A stretch of 11,609 nucleotides of DNA from Chloroflexales bacterium. GTDB taxonomy: Bacteria > Chloroflexota > Chloroflexia > Chloroflexales > Chloroflexaceae. The stretch covers positions 1-11,609 of the forward strand of contig JAAXUL010000103.1 in assembly GCA_013336035.1 (NCBI GenBank). The letters are read 5' to 3'. The notes under the pieces are model-generated. The model did no database searches, had not been told where the DNA came from, and worked only from the letters and a program-made list of their open reading frames with translations. The position numbers and the translations under genes are program-made. Every line of letters begins with the position of its first letter. Position 1 is the first letter of the stretch. Below, piece after piece: positions 1-6,610 of the stretch.

Positions 1-1
1 T

Positions 2-130
2 CGCGCTCTGGAGGCGCCGGTTGCGGTAGCAACCTTCCTGGTCCAGGCCGGGACGCCCCCGACCAGGCTGGGAGTAGCGCAGGAAGACCTTGAGGCGTAC
101 TTCCTGCGCCTGACAGGAGGGCTATCGTGA
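2..130 (+). CDS. ABC transporter ATP-binding protein, C-terminal end (partial)
   Basis: The frame beginning at base 2 is open from the left edge and stops at TGA 128-130, giving 42 residues that end in EDLEAYFLRLTGGLS. The pattern 'ED-L-E-x-x-F-L-x-L-T' is the usual tail of ATPase subunits of BcrA-type ABC exporters. Its stop overlaps the GTG start of the next gene in the four-base string GTGA, the arrangement expected for translationally coupled ATPase and permease genes. All nucleotide-binding motifs (Walker A and B, signature) lie outside the window, so the assignment rests on the tail and on the neighbouring permease. The substrate cannot be told. Confidence 0.72.
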   Translation, partial: RALEAPVAVATFLVQAGTPPTRLGVAQEDLEAYFLRLTGGLS

Positions 131-714
131 AGGGCTTCCGTACTGCGCTCTGGGCCGAGCTGCTCAAGGCGCGTCACGCGCTGGTAGCACCGCTGACCAC
201 CCTGGGCTTCCTGATCTTGCCCCTGGTCAGCGGGCTATTTATGCTCATCTTGAAGAACCCGGCGCGGGCGCAGGCGCTCGGCCTGATCAGTATGAAAGCC
301 CGGCTGACCGCGGGGGTGGCCGACTGGCCGACCTTCCTCCAGATGCTGGCTCAGGGGGTCGGGATCGGTGGGGGCATCCTCTTTGCGCTGATCACGGCCT
401 GGGTCTTTGGGCGCGAGTTCTCCGACCACACCGTCAAGGAACTCCTGGCCCTGCCGACGCCGCGCGGGGCTATCGTCGGGGCGAAGTTCGCGCTACTCGC
501 CCTGTGGGTCATCAGCCTGACCGTGCTGGTCTTTGTGGTCGGGCTAGGCATCGGCGCGGTGGTGGACATCCCGGGCTGGTCGCCCGGGCTGGTCTGGTCC
601 ACGCTGGCGACCATACTCACCGTCGCCCTGCTGACGGGGTTGCTGATGCCCTGGGTCGCGCTGGTCGCGAGCGTGGGGCGTGGCTACCTGGCCCCGATGG
701 GCTGGCCGTGCTGA
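127..714 (+). CDS. ABC-2 type transporter permease, interrupted by a frameshift
   Basis: This is the membrane subunit of an ABC exporter, partner of the ATPase that ends at 130. The GTG start at 127 lies inside GTGA, overlapping the ATPase stop, with AGGAGG at 115-120 as ribosome site. Residues about 94-113 (F-G-R-E-F-S-D-H-T-V-K-E-L-L-A-L-P-T-P-R) match the conserved cytoplasmic loop of BcrB-like ABC-2 permeases. Hydrophobic segments lie near residues 20-42, 75-93, 117-150 and 155-185. The frame ends early at TGA 712-714, giving 195 residues. The missing C-terminal membrane segments are present one frame away at 705-914, so the intact protein would be about 262 residues, a normal family length. 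Either the gene is broken or one G is missing near 703-706 in the sequence. The exported substrate is unknown. Confidence 0.72.
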   Translation: MKGFRTALWAELLKARHALVAPLTTLGFLILPLVSGLFMLILKNPARAQALGLISMKARLTAGVADWPTFLQMLAQGVGIGGGILFALITAWVFGREFSDHTVKELLALPTPRGAIVGAKFALLALWVISLTVLVFVVGLGIGAVVDIPGWSPGLVWSTLATILTVALLTGLLMPWVALVASVGRGYLAPMGWPC

Positions 715-914
715 CCCTGGTCCTGGCCCAGGTGGTCAGCGTGCTGGGCTGGGGCGACTGGTTCCCCTGGGCCGTGCCCGTGCTGATCAGTGGCATGGCG
801 GGGCCAAGTGCAGCACGGATGGGCCCGCACGGCTACCTCGTGGTGATCCTGGTGGGCCTCGCCGGAGGAGCGGCAACCGCGCTGTGGTGGCGCAGCGCCG
901 ATCAGGCCCGCTAG
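705..914 (+). pseudogene. Displaced C-terminal part of the ABC-2 permease
   Basis: Reading in the frame that starts at 705 (GCC GTG CTG ACC CTG) gives 69 residues with two hydrophobic stretches (AVLTLVLAQVVSVLG and GYLVVILVGLAGGAATAL), ending R-S-A-D-Q-A-R before TAG 912-914. This completes the permease if one base is added to the GG at 704-705: W then continues directly into A-V-L-T-L-V. Third-position G/C bias follows the upstream frame up to about 703 and this frame afterwards, which fixes the shift to within a few bases. There is no plausible independent start or ribosome site here, so it is not a separate gene. Confidence 0.7.
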
Positions 915-1043
915 CAGGCACATTGCTTCCGGCGCGCTGGGAAAACCTGAAGCCTGCCAAAAGGTATCGCCCCGACGACAGCTGCCGTTGGTGTTGGCTG
1001 GAGATCTGACACCACCACGACATCAAGAGAAGGAGCACCATCG

Positions 1044-2120
1044 ATGACCATCTGGACCATGCTGCTCTTTGGCGCGGGCATCGTGCTGCTGATCTGGGGC
1101 GCCGACCTGCTGGTGCGCGGCGCGGCCCACCTCGCCGCCGCGGCCGGGATCTCGCCCCTCATCATCGGGCTGACCGTCGTGGCCATGGGCACCAGCGCGC
1201 CCGAGCTGGCGGTCAGCCTGCAGGCGGCCCTGAACGGCCAGGCGGCGCTGACCCTCGGCAACGTCGTGGGCAGCAACATCGCCAACATTCTGCTCATCCT
1301 CGGCCTGGTCGCCCTGGTGGCGCCCCTGCTGGTGGCGCCGCGCCTGCTCCAGCGCGAGGTGCCGGCGATGATCGCCGTCTCCTTCCTGCTCTGGCTGCTC
1401 GCCGCCGATGGGGCCATCAGCCGGCTCGACGGCGCGGTGCTCGTCACTCTGCTGGGCGCGTTCCTCGCCGCGACGATCTGGGGCGCGCGCCGCGAGCAAG
1501 ACCCGAGCCTGGAGAGCGCCGTGCGCCCCGACCGGAGCGCCTGGGGCCTCGTGCGGAATGTTGGGCTCGTCATCGGCGGGCTGATCCTGCTGGTGGCCGG
1601 CGCACAGTGGCTCGTGGACGGAGCAGTGGTCTTCGCCCGCGCCCTCGGAGTCAGCGAGCTGATCATTGGGCTGACGATCGTCGCCGTCGGCACCTCGCTG
1701 CCCGAGATCGCCACCTCGGTGTTGGCCAGCCTGCGCGGCGAGCGTGACATTGCGGTCGGCAATGTGGTGGGCAGCAACATCCTCAACCTGCTCGCCGTGC
1801 TCGGGCTGACCGCGCTCATCGCGCCCGAGCCGATCGCGGTGCCGACCAGCGCCCTGGCCTTCGACCTCCCGGTGCTGGTGGCGGCGGCGGTGGCCTGCCT
1901 GCCAATCTTCTTCAACGGCAAGCTGATTGCCCGCTGGGAGGGCGGGCTGTTCCTGGGCTACTACGTGGCCTACACGATCTACCTGATCCTGGCGACGACG
2001 CGGCACAGCGCGCTGCCGCTCTTCAGCGCGGCGATGCTCTTCTTCGCCATCCCGCTCACGGTGGTCACCATCGCCGTGGTGACCGTGCGTGGCCTGCATG
2101 CGAGCCGCCAGCCAGCCTGA
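1044..2120 (+). CDS. Na+/Ca2+ exchanger family protein (CaCA superfamily, YrbG-like)
   Basis: This is a 358-residue cytoplasmic-membrane cation antiporter of the calcium/cation exchanger family, which moves Ca2+ (or another cation) out in exchange for Na+ or H+. The two inverted alpha-repeats are clear. Alpha-1 is GTSAPE (residues 49-54) followed by GNVVGSNIAN (72-81); alpha-2 is GTSLPE (216-221) followed by GNVVGSNILN (239-248). E54, N81 and E221 correspond to ion-binding residues described for the archaeal exchanger NCX_Mj (E54, N81, E213). The fourth position is N248, where NCX_Mj has D240. About ten hydrophobic segments surround a short polar mid-loop (residues 150-170). The ATG at 1044 has AAGGAG at 1030-1035, eight bases upstream. 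It stands alone on its strand between the ABC unit and the secreted protein. Ion selectivity cannot be read with certainty. Confidence 0.93.
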   Translation: MTIWTMLLFGAGIVLLIWGADLLVRGAAHLAAAAGISPLIIGLTVVAMGTSAPELAVSLQAALNGQAALTLGNVVGSNIANILLILGLVALVAPLLVAPRLLQREVPAMIAVSFLLWLLAADGAISRLDGAVLVTLLGAFLAATIWGARREQDPSLESAVRPDRSAWGLVRNVGLVIGGLILLVAGAQWLVDGAVVFARALGVSELIIGLTIVAVGTSLPEIATSVLASLRGERDIAVGNVVGSNILNLLAVLGLTALIAPEPIAVPTSALAFDLPVLVAAAVACLPIFFNGKLIARWEGGLFLGYYVAYTIYLILATTRHSALPLFSAAMLFFAIPLTVVTIAVVTVRGLHASRQPA

Positions 2121-2158
2121 GGAAGAAGTGACGGGTGCACCGAGCCAGTGATCGCCGG

Positions 2159-2181
2159 GATCTCCAGAGATCTGGTATAAC
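2159..2181 (+). promoter_or_regulatory. Extended -10 promoter with adjacent inverted repeat
   Basis: TATAAC at 2176-2181 is preceded by TG at 2173-2174, an extended -10 pattern. Immediately upstream is a perfect inverted repeat, GATCTC (2159-2164), CA, GAGATC (2167-2172), which could be an operator. No good -35 hexamer is visible, as is common for extended -10 promoters. Transcription would begin near 2188, giving a leader of about 45 bases to the ATG at 2233. That also argues against using the upstream ATG at 2191. Confidence 0.4.
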
Positions 2182-2232
2182 AGGACACAGATGGCGCGAT
2201 TGTCTCGTATGCAGGAGCCAGGGAGGACCCCG

Positions 2233-2859
2233 ATGCGACGACTGTTGTGCTTTGCCGCGCTGCTGGCACTCGTGCTGCTCGCGGGGGCGCCCACGCCCGC
2301 AACGGCCCAGGGGGGCGCCCTGCCACCCGTGCGCCTGATCACGGCGGCCCGCTTCGAGCACGTGATCACCCGTGATGGCCGGGTGATCCTGGTTGGCCAG
2401 GGCTACAAAGAGAGCCGCGACCGGATCTATCTCGTTCTCAAGAACATTGATGGCTCCGATCACACAACCGAACTGGTGCTCTATGATGGGGCTGCCTACG
2501 TGCGCCAGGACGACGACCGCGAGTGGCGCACCACGAACCCGGGCGCGTTCCGGGCGCTCGTCCCCACCGCCGACCTGCTGCTACTCTTCGATGGCCCCCT
2601 GACCAACCTGGGCCCGGTGACGATCGGCGGCGCCCCGACCGAGCACTATCAGATCTGGGGCGACACCGGCCTCAGCGACCCGACGCAGCCCGGCTTCACC
2701 AAGATTGACTTCTTTGTGGAGCCGCAACAGCGCTACCTGTACCAGTTCCAGCTCGAGCGTACGGTCAACCGATCCAGCGGCGGTACCCAGCTGACGAGCC
2801 TCGCCGTGCGCTACTTCGACCACGATGACCCAGCATTGGTGGTGCATCCGCCCAGATAA
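2233..2859 (+). CDS. Secreted protein of unknown function (possible LppX/LolA-like fold)
   Basis: The ATG at 2233 has GGGAGG at 2221-2226, six bases upstream, and begins directly with a signal peptide: MRRLL, a hydrophobic core (CFAALLALVLLAGA) and a likely cleavage after A-T-A near residue 25. An ATG at 2191 would add 14 charged residues in front and has no ribosome site. The mature part is about 183 residues with no membrane segment. It alternates beta-like stretches such as RVILVGQGY, IYLVLKN, TELVLYDGAAYVR and DFFVEPQQRYLYQF. The phrase 'D-G-A-A-Y-V-R ... W' recalls LppX/LprG or LolA-type lipid-binding beta folds, but this is only a resemblance. There is no lipobox, so it should be free in the periplasm or outside the cell. 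It lies alone between its own promoter and the nhaA leader. Confidence 0.75.
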   Translation: MRRLLCFAALLALVLLAGAPTPATAQGGALPPVRLITAARFEHVITRDGRVILVGQGYKESRDRIYLVLKNIDGSDHTTELVLYDGAAYVRQDDDREWRTTNPGAFRALVPTADLLLLFDGPLTNLGPVTIGGAPTEHYQIWGDTGLSDPTQPGFTKIDFFVEPQQRYLYQFQLERTVNRSSGGTQLTSLAVRYFDHDDPALVVHPPR

Positions 2860-2891
2860 GGTGAACCTGCCCGCAGGGCCGCCTGATCGGC

Positions 2892-2897
2892 TATACT
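2892..2897 (+). promoter_or_regulatory. Possible -10 box upstream of the nhaA leader
   Basis: TATACT at 2892-2897 matches a bacterial -10 consensus well and stands out in G+C-rich surroundings. No convincing -35 hexamer lies 16-19 bases upstream. A short inverted repeat, CCTGC (2866-2870), CC, GCAGG (2873-2877), sits about where a regulator might bind. If used, transcription would start near 2904 and the nhaA leader would be about 180 bases, long enough to hold the structure at 2912-2963 and the terminator at 2965-3002. Confidence 0.35.
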
Positions 2898-2911
2898 AGC
2901 GGGCAACGCGC

Positions 2912-2963
2912 CCGTGGCGCCCACAACCGCATAGCTGCTCGGCGCGGTCAGGCCGAGTCACGG
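2912..2963 (+). ncRNA. Candidate structured leader RNA (pseudoknot) upstream of nhaA
   Basis: Complementary strands nest in a way typical of a compact aptamer. An outer stem pairs CCGTG (2912-2916) with CACGG (2959-2963). Inside it, ACCGC (2926-2930) can pair with GCGGT (2944-2948), while CTCGGC (2938-2943) pairs with GCCGAG (2952-2957). These two inner pairings interleave, forming an H-type pseudoknot with loops of 7, 0 and 3 bases, which is sterically reasonable. The element sits between a possible promoter and a strong intrinsic terminator, just before a Na+/H+ antiporter gene. Known RNA motifs do occur upstream of nhaA (the Li+-sensing nhaA-I and nhaA-II classes), but I cannot match this sequence to their consensus. 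Pairing is seen in the sequence; function is inferred. Competing local pairings (GTGG 2914-2917 with CCAC 2921-2924) also exist. Confidence 0.35.
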
Positions 2964-2964
2964 A

Positions 2965-3002
2965 GGAGACTGTCACCCATCGGGGGACTGTCTCCTTTTT
3001 TT
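2965..3002 (+). terminator. Intrinsic terminator between the secreted-protein gene and nhaA
   Basis: GGAGACTGTC (2965-2974) pairs with GACTGTCTCC (2986-2995): ten positions with a single T-T mismatch. CCC/GGG (2976-2978 with 2982-2984) can extend pairing within the loop. Seven T residues follow at 2996-3002. This is the clearest Rho-independent terminator in the window. It may simply end the 2233-2859 transcript, or act as an attenuator for nhaA if transcription starts near 2904. I see no strong antiterminator; only a four-base alternative, AGTC (2956-2959) with GACT (2968-2971), would compete with it. Confidence 0.8.
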
Positions 3003-3084
3003 GTTCGGTCTGTGGCTTGTACCGACCACATCCTGCGCGCGTACGCCGGGCCCGTCTCCGCCTCCCTGATGAAAGGACCACTCG

Positions 3085-4452
3085 ATGACGCGACACCCCG
3101 TGTCCCCCGCCCGGCACTGGCGCGAGACCCCCCTGGTCCACGTGTTCTCCCCCATGCAGCGTTTCGTGCAGAGCGAAGCCGCGAGCGGCCTGGTCCTGTT
3201 CGGCGCGACGCTCGCGGCCCTCGTGCTGGCCAACTCGCCCCTCGCTGCCAGCTATGATGCAATCCTGCATACTGAGATCGGCGTGGCGGTCGGCCCGTTT
3301 GAACTACGCGAGAGCCTGCTCCACTGGGTCAACGACGGCCTGATGGCGCTGTTCTTCTTCCTGGTCGGGCTCGAGCTCAAGCGCGAGGCCCTGGTCGGCG
3401 AGCTCGCCAGCCCGCGCCAGGCCCTGCTGCCCGCCCTGGCCGCCTGTGGCGGCGCGGTGGTGCCCGCGATCATCTACACGGCGATTAACTGGGGTGGACC
3501 GGGCGCGTCCGGCTGGGCCGTGCCGATGGCGACCGATATCGCGTTTGCGCTGGGCGTGCTCGCCATCCTCGGCAGCCGCGTGCCCTGGCCGCTGAAAATC
3601 TTCCTGACCGCGGTCGCGGTGATCGACGACCTGCTCGCCGTGCTGGTCATCGCTCTGTTCTACACCAGCGGCCTGAACCTGATCGCGCTCGGCATTGGCC
3701 TGGGCGTGCTCGGGCTGCTCGCCGTGGTGAACCTCGTGGGCATCCGCACGCTCACCATCTACGCCGTCCTGGGCATCATCGTCTGGCTCGCGTTCCTGGA
3801 GTCGGGCATCCACGCGACGATCGCCGGGGTGCTGGTCGCGCTCACCGTCCCGGCGCGCAACCGCATCGACCCCGCCGCGTTTCTCGAGCGGGCCAATGCG
3901 CTGCTTGTCCGGTTTCAGGAGGGCTGTCCGACGGACGGGCGCATGCTCACTGACGAGCAGCAGGAGGGCGCCATCCTCGCCCTCGAGGACGCCTGCGAGG
4001 CAGTGCAGGCCCCGCTCCAGAAGTTCGAGCACCTGCTTCAACCGTGGGTGGCGTTTGCAGTGATGCCAATCTTCGCCCTGGCCAACGCCGGGGTGGTCTT
4101 GCCAACCCAGGGGCTGAGCGCTGAGGCGCTGCCGGTCACGCTGGGCATCGTGGTAGGCCTGGTGCTGGGCAAGCCGATCGGCCTGATTGGCACGACCTGG
4201 CTCGTGGTGCGGCTGGGCATCGCGCGCCTGCCAGCCGAGGTGAACTGGCGCCAGATCAGTGGGGTGGGCTGTCTGGCTGGCCTAGGCTTCACGATGTCGC
4301 TCTTTATCGCCACCCTGGGCTTCGCCGAGGCCGACCTGCTCGAGGCCGCGAAGCTCGGCATCCTGGTCGCGTCGCTCAGCGCCGGGCTGATCGGCTACGG
4401 CATCTTGCGGCTTGTCTTGCCGGCGCCAACTCTCAGCAGCACCGCTCAGTGA
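3085..4452 (+). CDS. nhaA: Na+/H+ antiporter NhaA
   Basis: This is a 455-residue inner-membrane antiporter that exchanges internal Na+ (or Li+) for external H+, serving pH and sodium homeostasis. The ATG at 3085 has AAAGGA at 3072-3077, seven bases upstream. Diagnostic motifs are FFFLVGLELKRE near residues 89-100, TDIAFALG with D151, and VIDDLLAV with D181 and D182. The spacing D151 to D181 equals that between D133 and D163 of Escherichia coli NhaA. K363 in LGKPIG matches the conserved TM10 lysine (K300). The final helices contain the family pattern GLGFTMSLFIA. It is longer than E. coli NhaA (388 residues) mainly through a hydrophilic insert around residues 255-315 containing LEDACEAVQAPLQ, a form I recall from NhaA of several non-proteobacterial groups. 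Its upstream region contains a terminator and a possible structured RNA, suggesting transcriptional attenuation. A broken coding remnant overlaps its stop. Confidence 0.97.
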   Translation: MTRHPVSPARHWRETPLVHVFSPMQRFVQSEAASGLVLFGATLAALVLANSPLAASYDAILHTEIGVAVGPFELRESLLHWVNDGLMALFFFLVGLELKREALVGELASPRQALLPALAACGGAVVPAIIYTAINWGGPGASGWAVPMATDIAFALGVLAILGSRVPWPLKIFLTAVAVIDDLLAVLVIALFYTSGLNLIALGIGLGVLGLLAVVNLVGIRTLTIYAVLGIIVWLAFLESGIHATIAGVLVALTVPARNRIDPAAFLERANALLVRFQEGCPTDGRMLTDEQQEGAILALEDACEAVQAPLQKFEHLLQPWVAFAVMPIFALANAGVVLPTQGLSAEALPVTLGIVVGLVLGKPIGLIGTTWLVVRLGIARLPAEVNWRQISGVGCLAGLGFTMSLFIATLGFAEADLLEAAKLGILVASLSAGLIGYGILRLVLPAPTLSSTAQ

Positions 4453-4572
4453 GCAGTCCTCGCCCGACCTTCGCGCTGGGCAGAGAGCGCACGTTGATCA
4501 TCCGCGAGGGGGAGTAGGCTGGCCTCGACATTGGCGAGTACGACCTGGTGGGCTACCCGAGCACCGGTGGCC
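4449..4572 (+). pseudogene. Coding-like remnant with in-frame stop directly after nhaA
   Basis: A GTG at 4449-4451 overlaps the nhaA stop (GTGA) and opens a frame reading SSPRPTFALGRERTLIIREGE before TAG at 4515-4517. The same frame then continues with protein-like sequence, AGLDIGEYDLVGYPSTGG, and G/C-rich third positions up to about 4572, after which it loses coding character. The overlap looks like translational coupling to nhaA. A single base change (for example TAG to TAC) would restore an ORF of about 40 codons. I do not recognise the family. It could be the start of a gene lost by point mutation and deletion, or chance coding-like composition. Confidence 0.35.
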
Positions 4573-4681
4573 TACGCGTTCCTTCCTGTTCACCAATGTT
4601 TACCGACAGACCGGGAAATCTGGTACACCCTCTGCTACCCAGCTCACAGGAATCGTTTCGTGCAGAACGTGAGAGGCTCTT

Positions 4682-6454
4682 ATGCCATCGCTTCCCAGGT
4701 GGCTCCAACCCGTCGGTACAGTCATCGCCACGCTCGTGGCGGGGCTGCTGCTCGCGGGCGTCGCCGCCGTCGTCTACCGGGCGGTGCGTCCCCCAGAGGG
4801 TGGCGACCAAGCGCGCATGCACTGGGACACCAAGAACACGACTCGCTTCGACGGGGCGACGGCCGGCGCCGTCGGGGCCCTGGTTAGCCGGGGCGTCTAC
4901 CCGGCCACCGAGCCGGCCAACACCCCCGATGTGGTCATCCTGTTCGCGCCAGAGGACTGGAGAAGCAGCCTGCGCGCCGCCAGCCTGATCCGCCCGCTGA
5001 ACGCCGTGCTGCTACCCGCTGGCCCTGAGGCTGAGGCCGAGGTCGCCCGGCTCCAGCCGCGCGGCAGCGAGCTCCTCGACGGCGCCTCCGTCGTGACGCT
5101 CGAGGGCGCGCCCACACCCGAGGGTGCCGACCTGCTGCCGTTGACCACAGCTGACATCATCCGTGGGCTGCTGGAGCGTGCCGGGGCGCCGCCGCGCCAT
5201 GTGATCGTGGTGGACCCGGATGATCCAGCCACGGCGCTGCTCGCCGCGCCCTGGGCCGCCTACAGCGGTGACCTGATCGTCTTCGAGGCCGTCGAGGCAC
5301 CAGCAGATCTGCCGCGCTACGCTCTAGGCGATGTGACCGCGGAAGGCGCGACCCGGATTGGCGGCCGCGACCCGGCCCGCACTGCCGTGGCCTTCGCCAC
5401 ATATGACGACCCCGAGCACCCGCTGTTCGGCTGGGGGATGAACGTGGACAGCCCGACGGGCTACCGCGCCTACACCCTCGCCTCGCCCGACGACCCGGCC
5501 ACCGCCCTGCTCAGCGCCAACCTCGCCCGGCGCGGCAAGGTCGGCCCGCTGCTCTGGGCGGGTGAAGCGCAGCTGCCCCAGATCGTCAACAACTACCTCA
5601 ACAGCCAGCGAGCGGCCTTCTTCGTCGTGCCCAATGAAGGGCCGTTCCACCACGTCTGGGTGCTCGGCGACACCAGCGCCATCTCCTTCGCCGCCCAGAG
5701 CGAGGCGGACTACGCCCTCGAGATCGGGCCGTACCGGATGAAGGGGCCGGGGCTCTCGGGGATGGACATGCTCGCGACGGTTTGGGTCGTCCTCGGGCTG
5801 GCCTCGGCCCTCTGGATCGCCGTCCACGAGGCCAAGTTTCTGCCCGACCAGCTGTGGATCATGCGCCTGGCCTGGCCGCTGCTTGCCCTGACGATGGGGC
5901 CGTTCGGCATCCTGCTCTATGTGCTGGCCTATCGCCGCCCGGTGGTGGAGCAGGGCGGGATGCGCATGTGGGATCGCCCGCCGTGGCTGCAGGGGATGGC
6001 CGCCACCGCCTCCAGCGTGGGCTTCGGCGGCGTGCTTATGGTGGTCACCGGCTTCCTGATCACGCTCCTCGGGGCGCCACTCATCCCGCTGCAGGGCCCG
6101 CTCTTCTGGATCGGCGGGCCGATGGTGCTGATCATGATCGCGAACTACGTGGTCGCAGTGCTGATCTCCTGGCCGCTCTACCAGGCCCCGATGCTGGCGA
6201 TGTTCCACGGCCGGCCCTACGGACAGGCCCTCTGGCGGGCGCTGCCGATCGTCCTGATCTCGATGACTGCGGTGTCCCTGGCGATGTTCCCCGGTATGTG
6301 GTGGCTGATGATGTGGAACCTGCCCATGATGCCCAAGGAGGAGAGCATCCTCTGGTTCGGGGTCATGTGCTTCACCGTCTTCATGGGTTTCCTGATCGCG
6401 TGGCCCTTCAACGTCCTGCTGGTGCGCCGCCGCCAGAAGGGTGGTCTGATGTAG
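4682..6454 (+). CDS. Membrane protein with CWB2-like extracytoplasmic region and DUF4396-like domain
   Basis: This is a 590-residue protein. The ATG at 4682 has GAGAGG at 4671-4676, five bases upstream. Residues about 12-32 form an N-terminal membrane anchor. Residues about 40-350 should lie outside the membrane and contain three stretches resembling cell-wall-binding repeat 2 (CWB2): about 82-140 (VVILFAPEDWRSSLRAASL), 172-232 (VIVVDPDDPATALLAAPWAA, then IGGRDPARTAVAFA) and 264-348 (DDPATALLSANLA, then HVWVLGDTSAISFAAQ). Residues about 360-585 carry six or so hydrophobic helices. The end (PMMPKEESILWFGVMCF, then GFLIAWPFNVLLVRR) resembles DUF4396, a membrane domain of unknown role. CWB2 repeats bind wall polymers in Gram-positive surface proteins; that role is not shown here. 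The next gene follows 11 bases later, so the two are probably one operon. Confidence 0.72.
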   Translation: MPSLPRWLQPVGTVIATLVAGLLLAGVAAVVYRAVRPPEGGDQARMHWDTKNTTRFDGATAGAVGALVSRGVYPATEPANTPDVVILFAPEDWRSSLRAASLIRPLNAVLLPAGPEAEAEVARLQPRGSELLDGASVVTLEGAPTPEGADLLPLTTADIIRGLLERAGAPPRHVIVVDPDDPATALLAAPWAAYSGDLIVFEAVEAPADLPRYALGDVTAEGATRIGGRDPARTAVAFATYDDPEHPLFGWGMNVDSPTGYRAYTLASPDDPATALLSANLARRGKVGPLLWAGEAQLPQIVNNYLNSQRAAFFVVPNEGPFHHVWVLGDTSAISFAAQSEADYALEIGPYRMKGPGLSGMDMLATVWVVLGLASALWIAVHEAKFLPDQLWIMRLAWPLLALTMGPFGILLYVLAYRRPVVEQGGMRMWDRPPWLQGMAATASSVGFGGVLMVVTGFLITLLGAPLIPLQGPLFWIGGPMVLIMIANYVVAVLISWPLYQAPMLAMFHGRPYGQALWRALPIVLISMTAVSLAMFPGMWWLMMWNLPMMPKEESILWFGVMCFTVFMGFLIAWPFNVLLVRRRQKGGLM

Positions 6455-6465
6455 GAGGTGCCACG

Positions 6466-6609
6466 ATGAAAGGACTCTGGCTGACTCTCGGCGGCGTGCT
6501 CGTCGCCGCGGCCCTCTTCACCGCCGGGATCATCGCCTATGAGGATCGGGCCCAGACCCCCGAGGCCGAGGCGCCGGCCGCGCCACCGCAGACGGCAACT
6601 ACGCTAGGG
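6466..6609 (+). CDS. N-terminal part of a small membrane protein (frameshifted)
   Basis: The ATG at 6466 has AGGAGG at 6453-6458, seven bases upstream, overlapping the stop of the DUF4396 gene, so translation is probably coupled. Forty-eight codons encode an N-terminal membrane anchor or signal (WLTLGGVLVAAALFTAGIIAY) followed by a Pro/Ala/Glu-rich linker ending T-A-T-T-L-G at 6609. G/C bias at third positions supports this frame up to about here. Beyond 6610 this frame runs on to a stop at 6985-6987 but reads arginine-rich, shadow-like sequence. The likely real continuation is the frame starting at 6611: removing T6610 would join GGG directly to ATG and give a 175-residue protein. I do not recognise the family. 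Confidence 0.5.
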
Positions 6610-6610
6610 T

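Noticed and set aside
1023..2369. Long minus-strand frame (448 codons) opposite the exchanger gene
   Set aside because: It reads Arg/Gln/His/Glu-rich repetitive sequence with no domain, and lies opposite a clear membrane protein. It is a by-product of G/C third-position bias.
3005..3030. Second pseudoknot-like pairing after the terminator (TCGGT with ACCGA, TGTGG with CCACA)
   Set aside because: The two pairings interleave with no bases between the last two strands, so both cannot easily form at once. Either single hairpin is only five pairs.
4599..4629. Possible promoter for the CWB2-DUF4396 gene (TTTACC, 19-base spacer, TACACC)
   Set aside because: Both hexamers are poor matches and the spacing is long; not enough to list as a feature.
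5324..6208. Minus-strand frame of 294 codons opposite the CWB2-DUF4396 gene
   Set aside because: His/Glu/Gly-rich with no recognisable motif; complement of a convincing coding frame.
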